A DNA stretch of 64,000 bases, taken from assembly GCF_029395495.1 (NCBI RefSeq), contig NZ_CP113918.1:806001-870000 (forward strand), read 5' to 3'. This DNA comes from Bifidobacterium sp. ESL0769. Its GTDB lineage: Bacteria > Actinomycetota > Actinomycetes > Actinomycetales > Bifidobacteriaceae. Shown here piece by piece: positions 29,884 through 37,817 of this stretch (position 1 is the stretch's first letter; the number at the start of each line of letters is the position of its first letter). Under the pieces are notes generated by a model. It did no database searches. It had not been told where the DNA came from and was given only the letters and a program-made list of their open reading frames with translations. A program made the translations under genes and the position numbers.

Positions 29884-30752
29884 ACGGGAATGCGATAATG
29901 AACAAGCCAATGACCGTGAACGGGCCGAGGAATAACGTTCAAAATACTCTCAATGTGGCTCCTACGAGATTTACCAACGACAACCAAGTAACAAAGCATC
30001 TATCCAGACCATCCGTAACCGCGGCGCTTCATTGGGAGATTCGTAAGGCGGGAAACTTATGGTACTGGATTGCGACGGTGCTCTTTGACCTTATCGGTAT
30101 GTTCAATGGGTGGAGCCAGTATGTCGACTATCGCAAGGATTTTGAAGCCCAAAGCGTGACATGGGCGGCGGTCTGGGGCCAGGCCATCCTGTTGCCGAGT
30201 ATGGTGTTCATGCCGATTTTGGTCGCGGCGTTCGCCTCTCAGATTGAATCCAACGAACACGTCGGCCGCAACTGGCAGCGTCTCAACGCCAGCGGCACGG
30301 CGTCGACGGCGATTGCTGGCAAGATGCTGCATGGCTTGTTGGCCTCGCTGCTGACCGTCGCGGTTTTCGAGACCGAATTCCTTGTAGTCGGCAAGGTGAT
30401 ACTTGGTTTCAGCTTGCGTGAGGTCGGCCCATTCCTGCTTCGTGGCGTTCCGATGACCCTCGCGGTCTGGGCGATCATGACCTTGACCCAGGCGATCTCG
30501 GCGAAATTCGAATCTTTTGCCGGCACCATGAGTGTGGTTTTGGTGCTCACCTTGTTCGGATGCGTGCTTTCGCTTATTGTTCCGTCGTTGACGCTGGCTT
30601 ATCCCTTCTCGCTGGTCACCGGCGCTTCGGCCGCCCGTGATCTTGGCAATATCGCGTTGGTCGGCTCCATCATGACGGCAACGCTGATGGCCGCGTTCTG
30701 GGTCGTTGTCGGCGGGATAATTTTCCGCAGGCTCACGCGTAAGGCCGTCTGA
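29880..30752 (+). CDS. ABC transporter permease, lantibiotic-immunity type (second)
   Basis: 290 residues. The start at 29880 is fixed by GAAGGAG 8 bases upstream and the ATGA overlap with the previous stop; the much longer open frame extending upstream is a shadow. About 45 hydrophilic residues precede the first helix (LWYWIATVLFDLIGMFNGW). The block FASQIESNEHVGRNWQRL is typical of MutG/EpiG-like subunits (expected cytosolic loop). With the preceding permease it forms the membrane part of the exporter. Confidence 0.86.
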   Translation: MNGNAIMNKPMTVNGPRNNVQNTLNVAPTRFTNDNQVTKHLSRPSVTAALHWEIRKAGNLWYWIATVLFDLIGMFNGWSQYVDYRKDFEAQSVTWAAVWGQAILLPSMVFMPILVAAFASQIESNEHVGRNWQRLNASGTASTAIAGKMLHGLLASLLTVAVFETEFLVVGKVILGFSLREVGPFLLRGVPMTLAVWAIMTLTQAISAKFESFAGTMSVVLVLTLFGCVLSLIVPSLTLAYPFSLVTGASAARDLGNIALVGSIMTATLMAAFWVVVGGIIFRRLTRKAV

Positions 30753-32389
30753 TGAAATCCAAAGTTATACGCCAAATTCGCCATAATGGAATGGATGGCA
30801 CGGATAGAACAGGAGCAACGAACAAAACGGGCGGAATGAAACGGCAGTCGATGGAAGGGAACGATATGAGTGTGGCGAAATTGACAGATCAAATGAGACA
30901 GGCTTGGGGCCGGATGAATGGTGCCCACGTCTTGGCCGTGCTCTGCGCCTTGTACGAGACCGTGATTGTGACTCGTCTGCTATTGGTTCCCAACATTGCG
31001 AATCCGACGTTGCGGTCGGCGATGACAGCTAGCGCATGGGCATTGCCGGTATTCGTCCTTATCGTCATCGTGGCGGTGATCGGGATATGGTTCTGCCGTC
31101 GTCGGCCGCTGAGTATGTTGTTGCTGGAAACGGCTTTGTTCCTGCTGGTTTCGGTACTTTACGGTTCGGCATTCAGCTATCTGTCGTTGCCATGGGCGAT
31201 TGCCTTGTATTTTGCTGTGACGGGAATCGAGAGCCTGCCGTTGCGGATATGCGCGCTGGTTGCTGCTGGATTGCTGGGATCGGTCAGCGTGGCTTTGGCG
31301 ACTGTCTGGCGCCAGGATGCCGGATTGACCAACTTTTTGTACCCATTCGTTCTGCTTTATGTCGTGTTTGTCGTTTCTGGGGTGATGGTGCGGAGCTATA
31401 GGGAGCGTCGCCAATCTGAGCGCGCATTGCTTAACGAGCAGGAACGTGGCGAAAAATTGACAGTCCAACGCGATAAGGCCATGAAGCAGTCGCGTATAGC
31501 AGCGGAACTCCACGACAGTGTCGGTCACGATTTGACCGCCATCATCGCCCTTTCCGAAGGCTTGGAAGGCGTGAGCGACAAGCCCGAAATGAACGATGCT
31601 ATCAATATGATTAACGATTTGGCTAGGCAAGGGCTTACGGATACGAGAACCGCTGTAAAGGCGCTGCAGCCTGATAGTCATGCTAATAGTGACGAAGATG
31701 CGGGTGAGGAGAATCCTCAGGGTGCCGAACGGAATGTTGGAATTGCTGAAAATGCTCGGTTTCAAGGTTCCGAGGCCGATAAAGCCGCTGAAAAGTTTGA
31801 TATTAAACGAAACGAAAATATTGGTCAGGATAACGGCAATAGGCAGAACGGCGATCTTAGCCAAGAAAGCGGCACTTATAAAGCGTTTCCCCTCGGTCGA
31901 CTTCATGACTGGGATGATATCAATCCCGTTCTCGACCATTCCCGACAAATCGGCATCACTACGGTCTTGACGGAAACCGGACGTCGGCCGCAGGACCCGC
32001 AGCAGGCGGATTTGAGTTTTACAATCACTCGTGAATCCATTACCAACGCCATTCGGCATGGGCAGGGTGTCGATAGAATCGTTGTCTCCTGGGATCATGA
32101 CGGGCAAGGCGGCATTGCCATTACCGTGCGGGATAATGGAAAACCAATTGATAAATCCGGCCAAAATGGAAGAGGTCTATCCGAATCTGGCAGAGAAAAC
32201 GGCAAAATTGAGGCAAAGTCAGGCGAGTATGGCGACGGCACAGGATTGACGAGGCTTAAGAAAGGCATCGAACAGGTGGGCGGCACGTTTGCCGCTGGAC
32301 CGGATACTGATGGTTGGACGGTGAAGGCGTACATCCCTTCGTTGATGGGTTCCGCCAACAAGCAATCGCAAGGTGGTGAACAGAGATGA
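30752..32389 (+). CDS. Sensor histidine kinase (HisKA_3 / NarL-partner type)
   Basis: 545 residues from 30752, or 507 from the ATG at 30866, which has GGAAGGGA upstream; either is possible. Five or six membrane helices (about 58-215) form a small sensor. Phospho-acceptor His254 lies in AAELHDSVGHDLTAII. A 70-residue disordered insertion (about 308-378, Asn/Asp/Glu/Gly-rich) separates it from the ATPase domain: N box ESITNAIRH (428-436), G1 VRDNG and a degenerate lid with another low-complexity stretch (KSGQNGRGLSESGRENGK) before GTGLTRLKKG. The next gene is its regulator and the operon begins with an ABC exporter, so it probably senses an antimicrobial or its flux. Confidence 0.9.
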   Translation: MKSKVIRQIRHNGMDGTDRTGATNKTGGMKRQSMEGNDMSVAKLTDQMRQAWGRMNGAHVLAVLCALYETVIVTRLLLVPNIANPTLRSAMTASAWALPVFVLIVIVAVIGIWFCRRRPLSMLLLETALFLLVSVLYGSAFSYLSLPWAIALYFAVTGIESLPLRICALVAAGLLGSVSVALATVWRQDAGLTNFLYPFVLLYVVFVVSGVMVRSYRERRQSERALLNEQERGEKLTVQRDKAMKQSRIAAELHDSVGHDLTAIIALSEGLEGVSDKPEMNDAINMINDLARQGLTDTRTAVKALQPDSHANSDEDAGEENPQGAERNVGIAENARFQGSEADKAAEKFDIKRNENIGQDNGNRQNGDLSQESGTYKAFPLGRLHDWDDINPVLDHSRQIGITTVLTETGRRPQDPQQADLSFTITRESITNAIRHGQGVDRIVVSWDHDGQGGIAITVRDNGKPIDKSGQNGRGLSESGRENGKIEAKSGEYGDGTGLTRLKKGIEQVGGTFAAGPDTDGWTVKAYIPSLMGSANKQSQGGEQR

Positions 32390-33063
32390 TTAGCGTCATG
32401 ATTGTCGACGACCAGCGACCGGCCAGAATGGGATTCGCGCTGATGGTCGCGAAAGACCGCGAGCTTCGGGTGATCGGCCAAGCGGAAAACGGACAGGCGG
32501 CGATTGATATGCTTGCTTCGTTGAGCTTGGTCAATAAGCCATTGCCTGATGTAATGCTGATGGATGTGCGGATGCCGGTCATGGATGGCATAGACGCGAC
32601 CGCCGCCATCAAGCAGCAGTATCCGAATATCAAGATTCTGATGCTGACCACCTATGACCAGGATGATTACGCCTTCGGAGCGTTGGGCGCAGGTGCTTCC
32701 GGTTTCCTTCTAAAAGATGTGCATACGGCCGATTTGTGTCGTGCCATTCATTCGGTCTATGAAGGCGACGCGATTCTCACACCGCGCATTACCGGCGAAG
32801 TAATCAAACGCGGGATTCCGAAGGTAAACGCCACAGCTGAACAAGGCGAGCTGCGCGAACGATTTGCGACGCTCGGCAGACGTGAACTTGAAGTCGCTTC
32901 GTTGGTAAGCGAGGGCTTGACCAATGCCGAAATCGCCGAACGTCTCAGCATCCAGCCTGATTCTGTCAAAAAGACGGTAAGCCGCATTCTCGCCAAGCTC
33001 GACGCTCGAGAACGCGTCAACATAGCCGTCCTCTGGTACAAGGCCGGCATGAATAGTCTTTGA
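32386..33063 (+). CDS. LuxR-family response regulator
   Basis: 225 residues. Receiver domain with acidic pocket IVDDQ, phosphoacceptor Asp60 in VMLMDVRMPVMDG, Thr in LMLTTYDQDDYAF and Lys in GFLLKDVHT. C-terminal LuxR/FixJ helix-turn-helix: ELEVASLVSEGLTNAEIAER and LSIQPDSVKKTVSRILAKL. It overlaps the kinase stop by ATGA (32386) and closes the operon. Expected to control the ABC exporter upstream. Confidence 0.93.
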   Translation: MISVMIVDDQRPARMGFALMVAKDRELRVIGQAENGQAAIDMLASLSLVNKPLPDVMLMDVRMPVMDGIDATAAIKQQYPNIKILMLTTYDQDDYAFGALGAGASGFLLKDVHTADLCRAIHSVYEGDAILTPRITGEVIKRGIPKVNATAEQGELRERFATLGRRELEVASLVSEGLTNAEIAERLSIQPDSVKKTVSRILAKLDARERVNIAVLWYKAGMNSL

Positions 33064-33093
33064 TACTTGATAATCAACGAAGTTCCATATGCT

Positions 33094-33123
33094 TTGACAT
33101 CGATAATTCAATAATCTTGATAC
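33094..33123 (+). promoter_or_regulatory. Possible promoter ahead of glycosyltransferase gene
   Basis: TTGACA at 33094-33099 and TTGATA/TGATAC at 33117-33123 with a 17-18 base spacer. A 170-base leader follows and contains a short open frame (33163-33216) described in the findings. This would make the glycosyltransferase independent of the two-component operon. Confidence 0.4.
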
Positions 33124-33295
33124 AGGTTTCGGAATAGTTCGAAATTCGTGAATGTGACAGTAATGAGGAGGCCAAGTCAAGTGATGGAAAGTATCGCGGA
33201 AAACAAAGATTCATAATGTTTTAATTTGGGATTATGATGGTTGGCCAGTCTGGTAATGCTACGATGAAGAAGTTGTAGCTGACAATGTTGGGGCA

Positions 33296-34555
33296 ATGAA
33301 ACAAGAAAGATTACACATGTGTGAATCGGAAAACCCTGTCGTAGGTGACGAAAAGTTGGAAGCGAAGCAGAATGCCCGCGACAAACTGCTGATGGCGTGC
33401 ATGCCGTATCAGGGGCATATCAATCCGACGCTGGCTACCGTGCGTGCGCTGGTCGCCGATGGGTGGGATGTCACCTATATCTGTGACCCGCGATGGGAAC
33501 AACAGGTTCGGCAATCCGGGGCGACGTTCGTGCCGTACGATTACTATTCCGCCAACCCCGGCAAGTTCGAACACACGATCCAGGCACCTGAAAAGGCCGA
33601 TAATACGGTGTTGCGGATTGGCCGCGAGTCTCATTTCGATGCGTTTTTATACGAAGGTCTGTTGGTTTCCGGCAAGGCCTTGGCGGACAAGTTGGGGCTT
33701 CCGTCGATTCGTCTCTATTCGACGTTCTGCTACAACCGCGACATCCTCAACCGACTCGCCGGAGCGAGCAGAGGCTTCCACTTGACTTCGGTGCTGCGCA
33801 GCGAGAAGTTCCTACGCCTGATGTCGTCAAGCACGCGGCGCAGGGGATTGATGGAGACCAAGGATTTCGTCAGTGAGATGGTTGATAACCCGCCGACGCT
33901 GACTTACACGTATACTTCGCGTTCGTTCCAGATCGATGGAGATTCCTTCCCAGCCGAACGGTACCGGTTCATTGGCCCCTCGTTGGACGGGAGAGAAGAC
34001 CAGAAGCCAAGCGCTGATTTGGCATCGGTACTGGAGCGAGCCGGAGGCAAGCCGATTATCTATGCTTCGCTAGGCACTATCTTCAATACGTTCCTGCCGT
34101 TCTATCGTGCTGTTGTCGGTGCGTTCGGCGGTAAGGATGTCACGGTTATCCTTTCTGCCGGCCATAATTTCCAGCGCGACAAACTCGGCGAGATCCCGGA
34201 CAATATTCATATCTACAAATCGGTGGAACAGCTTTCCGTGTTGTGCAAGGCCTCGGTGTTTCTGACCCATGGTGGTATGAACAGCGTCAACGAAGCTCTA
34301 TACTACGGAGTGCCGCTGGTGGCGGTACCGATGGCGGACGACCAGCCTGCGGTCGCCGCGAGGCTTGCGGAACTTGGCCTGGGCTTGAGCCTCGATAAGC
34401 GTTCGATTTCCGCACAATCGCTTTATGACGCCGCAACGAAAGTCATGTCCAGCAAGGATACCGCCGAACGTATCAAGGCGATGAGTCGTGACATGCACGA
34501 GGCTGGTGGCAATGCGCAACTTGTGAGAGATCTCGACAAACTACTGGCTGGCTAA
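33296..34555 (+). CDS. MGT/UGT-family glycosyltransferase (GT1)
   Basis: 419 residues, GT-B fold. The N-terminal domain starts MACMPYQGHINPTL (H-x-N-P motif of GT1 acceptor side) and the C-terminal donor-binding motif is VFLTHGGMNSVNEAL followed by YGVPLVAVPMADDQP, the pattern of macrolide- and flavonoid-type transferases using UDP-sugars. It has no signal peptide. Starts at 33296 or 33317 are possible. Next to a drug-exporter-like ABC module with its own regulators, it could inactivate an antibiotic or decorate a lipid, polyketide or sterol; the acceptor cannot be read from the sequence. Confidence 0.85.
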   Translation: MKQERLHMCESENPVVGDEKLEAKQNARDKLLMACMPYQGHINPTLATVRALVADGWDVTYICDPRWEQQVRQSGATFVPYDYYSANPGKFEHTIQAPEKADNTVLRIGRESHFDAFLYEGLLVSGKALADKLGLPSIRLYSTFCYNRDILNRLAGASRGFHLTSVLRSEKFLRLMSSSTRRRGLMETKDFVSEMVDNPPTLTYTYTSRSFQIDGDSFPAERYRFIGPSLDGREDQKPSADLASVLERAGGKPIIYASLGTIFNTFLPFYRAVVGAFGGKDVTVILSAGHNFQRDKLGEIPDNIHIYKSVEQLSVLCKASVFLTHGGMNSVNEALYYGVPLVAVPMADDQPAVAARLAELGLGLSLDKRSISAQSLYDAATKVMSSKDTAERIKAMSRDMHEAGGNAQLVRDLDKLLAG

Positions 34556-34730
34556 ACCCGACTTCGGGCAGTGATATTCAGCCCCTTGCCGCTCATTTGG
34601 CGTCCCTTCCTGCTTCAATGGCAGTATTAAAGCCTTCTCCTGCTTAGACAATAGCATCTTGGACGGAATCGTATTTGTGTTGCGTCCAGTGGGTCGGAAG
34701 CGGGATTCGGCATATGAGTCGGGAGAAATA

Positions 34731-35759
34731 ATGACGATGGGCGAAACAGATAATACCGTAGGTGCGAACAGCGGACAGGTGGCCGGAAATGGTGACGGAG
34801 AAAATGACGACAAAGGCGTGATTGGTAGTGCGGTCAGCAATGTCGGGAATACCAGTAATCAGGTCGATTCTGCAGGAGACATTCGTTCGTGGGAGACTCA
34901 CCGCAGCGGATCGGTGCTGATGCGCGGGTCGATGATTCCCGAGCAGACCCCGGACCAGGCGTTGCTTTCGTTCCAGGGCGACGACAACGAAGGCGACGAC
35001 AACATCGATACAGATGGAAGCAACGGCTCGAGCGAGAACGATGTCGCATCTGAGAACGCTGGGACTGGTCAAATCGTTAACGGGAGAGCTTCTGGAACCG
35101 CCGGACGTGTGTCAAAAGCCCATGGCGGCAAGGATTGGCGGCATGGTGATCCTTGGCGCGTGCTGCGTATCCAATCTGAATTTGTGGAGGGCTTCGACGC
35201 GCTCGCGGACTTGGGGCGGGCACTGTGTGTGTTCGGCTCGGCACGGGTGAAAGAAGAGGAGCCGGAATACCATCAGGCCATGCGTATGGGCGAAATGGCC
35301 GCGCAAAACGGGATTACCGTCATCACCGGCGGCGGGCCCGGCATTATGGAGGCCGCGAACCGCGGGGCTGCCGAGGCCGGTGGAGTTTCGGTGGGGCTTG
35401 GCATCGAACTGCCTCACGAGGAAGGGCTCAATCAGTGGGTCAACCTCGGGATGAATTTCCGCTACTTCTTCGTGCGCAAGATGATGTTCGTCAAGTATTC
35501 CTCGGCGCTGATCGTCTGCCCGGGCGGGTTTGGCACGCTTGACGAGATGTTCGAGATTCTGACGCTGGTGCAGACCGGCAAGACCTCACCCAAGCCGGTG
35601 GTGCTGTTCGACACGCAGTATTGGAAGGGTCTGTTCGACTGGGTGCAGGGGCCGATGCTCGACCGCGGACTCATCTCGAAGGAAGATTTGAAAAAGGTTC
35701 AGTTCACCGATGATCCCGAGGAAGCCGTTCGGCTGGCAATCGGCGGAATGACGAAATAA
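34731..35759 (+). CDS. LOG-family Rossmann protein (TIGR00730 type) with disordered N-terminus
   Basis: 342 residues. The family motifs GGGPGIMEA (200-208) and PGGFGTLDE (264-272) mark the nucleotide-binding fold of phosphoribohydrolases that release adenine-type bases from nucleoside 5'-monophosphates; bacterial members are often of unproven activity. Residues 1-140 are a hydrophilic tail rich in Asn, Gly, Asp and Ser, not part of the family, which usually numbers about 180-200 residues. The start at 34731 has GGGAG spaced by 5. A longer frame begins at 34659 but lacks a ribosome site. Confidence 0.88.
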   Translation: MTMGETDNTVGANSGQVAGNGDGENDDKGVIGSAVSNVGNTSNQVDSAGDIRSWETHRSGSVLMRGSMIPEQTPDQALLSFQGDDNEGDDNIDTDGSNGSSENDVASENAGTGQIVNGRASGTAGRVSKAHGGKDWRHGDPWRVLRIQSEFVEGFDALADLGRALCVFGSARVKEEEPEYHQAMRMGEMAAQNGITVITGGGPGIMEAANRGAAEAGGVSVGLGIELPHEEGLNQWVNLGMNFRYFFVRKMMFVKYSSALIVCPGGFGTLDEMFEILTLVQTGKTSPKPVVLFDTQYWKGLFDWVQGPMLDRGLISKEDLKKVQFTDDPEEAVRLAIGGMTK

Positions 35760-35768
35760 GTCGCAATA

Positions 35769-36413
35769 TCAGCGTTTCACGGCAATCAGCATGCCGGTGC
35801 CCGTCGGTGTCAGTGCCTGTTCGAAACGTTCGTCGTCCTCGACGTTGGTGAGCAATGCGCGCATGGCTTCCGCCTTGCCGTCTCTGGGGTAGGCGAGGCC
35901 CGACATATCGGTGAAGATGATGCGGCCCCCGACTTTCAGAAGGTTCGCCGCTTCGACGAAGGAAGGTACGTAGTTCGAGGCGACGCCGGAGACGACGATG
36001 AGGTCGTAGGTGCCAGCGTTCAGTCGCGGCAGGAAAACGGTCGGGGAGGTGTTGACGGCGCGAAGCGTGGTGCGGTTGTCGACAGAATCGGAAATATCGG
36101 CGAAAAGGCTGCGGATCATCGTGATGCCACGAGCTGAGGAATCCACGGCCGTCAGCTGCCCGGCGCCGCCCAGGCCTTCAACCAATTGCATTGCTTCAAC
36201 GATCGAGCCCGTGCCGACGCTGATGATGGAGGTCGCGTTGAGTGTGCGGGTGATGAAACGCAGCAGATTGGCCTGTGCCGCAGAGCTTTGCGGAAGTTTG
36301 GCTTTTTCGGCGTCGGCGCGGGCCTTGCGTAGCACGTCGCTTTCGAGGCTCAGCGCATGGGTCTCCGCCATTTCCCAAACCTTGGCCATATTCGTGTATG
36401 TCGTTTTGTTCAT
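35769..36413 (-). CDS. O-methyltransferase, class I SAM-dependent (OMT family 3 type)
   Basis: 214 residues. SAM-binding motif I is degenerate but readable in SIISVGTGSIVEAMQLV, followed by LTAVDSSARG (acidic ribose contact), YDLIVVSGVASNYVPSFVEAANLLKVGG and RIIFTDMSG. Long N-terminal helix before the fold (AETHALSLESDVLRKARADA) is typical of catechol-type enzymes. The usual DxxG substrate pocket is replaced here by VSGVA, so activity may be altered or the protein may be a relative without methyltransferase role. Convergent with the LOG gene. Confidence 0.8.
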   Translation of the reverse strand: MNKTTYTNMAKVWEMAETHALSLESDVLRKARADAEKAKLPQSSAAQANLLRFITRTLNATSIISVGTGSIVEAMQLVEGLGGAGQLTAVDSSARGITMIRSLFADISDSVDNRTTLRAVNTSPTVFLPRLNAGTYDLIVVSGVASNYVPSFVEAANLLKVGGRIIFTDMSGLAYPRDGKAEAMRALLTNVEDDERFEQALTPTGTGMLIAVKR

Positions 36414-36541
36414 CTTCCACCCTGCATTTGTGCTATCTACCCGCGTATTGCGGCTGCCGATTACTGGTTTTCATAATACGGCGAGCAATCACCAAAATGG
36501 CTTTTTGACACGGTTATTGAAGGATTGATTGGAAAATGGTA

Positions 36542-37663
36542 TCACTTCTGATGATTCTTAACACGTTCGGTTAGTTTCCACATTTCTTCGCCGACATCGA
36601 TGCCGCGGGGGCACTCACGGCTGCAGGCACGAACTGACTGACAGGCGGTGATGCCGTCTGCGGTGGCGATGGCATCAAGACGTTTGTTGGTGGCGTTATC
36701 ACGCGAATCGTTGATGAACCGTGAAGAGGCGATGAGTGTTGCCGGGCCGATGAACGCCTCGCCGCCGGCGTAGACCGGGCAGCTGCCTTCGCATACGCCG
36801 CACGAGATGCAGTTGCTCAGCAATTCGTAATGCTTGAGTTCTTCGGGCTTTTGCAAGTATTCGAACATGTCGATTTTGCCGTCTTTGGTGGTGGCCAGCT
36901 TGCCGTCCGCCTTCAGATAGGGCTCAAGCTTTTTGATCTGGTTCATCATCTGGTCGATGTCGACGATGAGGTCCCGCAGAACCGGGAAACCGGGAAGAGG
37001 CGCGATTTCGATGACGGTAGGAGTGGGTGTGGTGTGCTGACTTTCAGAAGAGTCGTTGAGTCTGTTGGAATTGCCGAGGTTATTGGAATTGCTGGAATTA
37101 CTGAGGTTGTTGGCATAGCTGGAATCGTTGGAATCAGCGGGATTGGAGCCCACATGCGAGGCATTATTGTTCTCGGAAATCGTTTTGGCATCGGTTTTGG
37201 TGTGAGTATTGTCGACTGTATTTTCCGTAGTTCCGGTCGAGCGGAATCCTTCGTTTGCTGGTGCCTTTGTATCGCCAGCCGGATTCGATTCTACTTTGAC
37301 ATAGTCCTCGATTTTGGCGGTGCATAGCAGTGTCGGTGTGCCATTGATGGATACGGCGTCGGAGCCACAGATGCCGTGGCCGCAGGAATAGCGGAACGCC
37401 AATGTCGGGTCGATGTTGCGTTTGATGTTGAGCAGGCAGTCGAGGACGGTCTGGCTGGGCAACGCTTCGATGCTGTAATCCTGGATGAAATGTTTGCCGC
37501 GGATGCGGCGACGTGATGGTGAGGAACCGAACGGACTGCCGCCTCGCGCCTTGCTTCCGAATGGGCTGGAAGAGTGACGGCGGGCATGTTCGCGTTCCGG
37601 TGCCGGTGTGAACCGCTGGATTCGTATGGTCACATTCATGCCGCGCATTGCATCTTCACTCAT
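36542..37663 (-). CDS. frdB: Fumarate reductase/succinate dehydrogenase iron-sulfur subunit with long insertion
   Basis: Electron-transfer subunit, 373 residues, versus about 240-260 normally. The 2Fe-2S cluster site is SCGHGICGSDAVSINGTPTL with a further Cys, and the 4Fe-4S/3Fe-4S sites are CISCGVCEGSCP and CQSVRACSRECPRG. Two insertions explain the excess: a Ser/Arg/Gly-rich one near 30-50 and a 90-residue Asn/Ser/Thr-rich one (about 122-213) between the two cluster domains, encoded by a repetitive stretch at about 37020-37290. Start at 37663 chosen for GAAGG with 8-base spacing; the longer frame has no ribosome site. Located downstream of frdA in the same direction with 154 bases between. 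Confidence 0.88.
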   Translation of the reverse strand: MSEDAMRGMNVTIRIQRFTPAPEREHARRHSSSPFGSKARGGSPFGSSPSRRRIRGKHFIQDYSIEALPSQTVLDCLLNIKRNIDPTLAFRYSCGHGICGSDAVSINGTPTLLCTAKIEDYVKVESNPAGDTKAPANEGFRSTGTTENTVDNTHTKTDAKTISENNNASHVGSNPADSNDSSYANNLSNSSNSNNLGNSNRLNDSSESQHTTPTPTVIEIAPLPGFPVLRDLIVDIDQMMNQIKKLEPYLKADGKLATTKDGKIDMFEYLQKPEELKHYELLSNCISCGVCEGSCPVYAGGEAFIGPATLIASSRFINDSRDNATNKRLDAIATADGITACQSVRACSRECPRGIDVGEEMWKLTERVKNHQK

Positions 37664-37817
37664 TGCCACTGCCTTCGTTGTCTGCTTTCGTCTGTCAGTC
37701 TGCCACAAACCGTGGCCTGATGTGTCACCCATTTACTATGAATCGTAGCCTATTTGTTACGAACACAATTCTGTTGTGCTGACAGTCTTTTTGAAATGTT
37801 GTTTTCCTAAATCGACT

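Noticed and set aside
36830..37327. Repetitive plus-strand frame rich in IGIAG
   Set aside because: It is antisense to the low-complexity insertion of FrdB and shares only its repeat composition.
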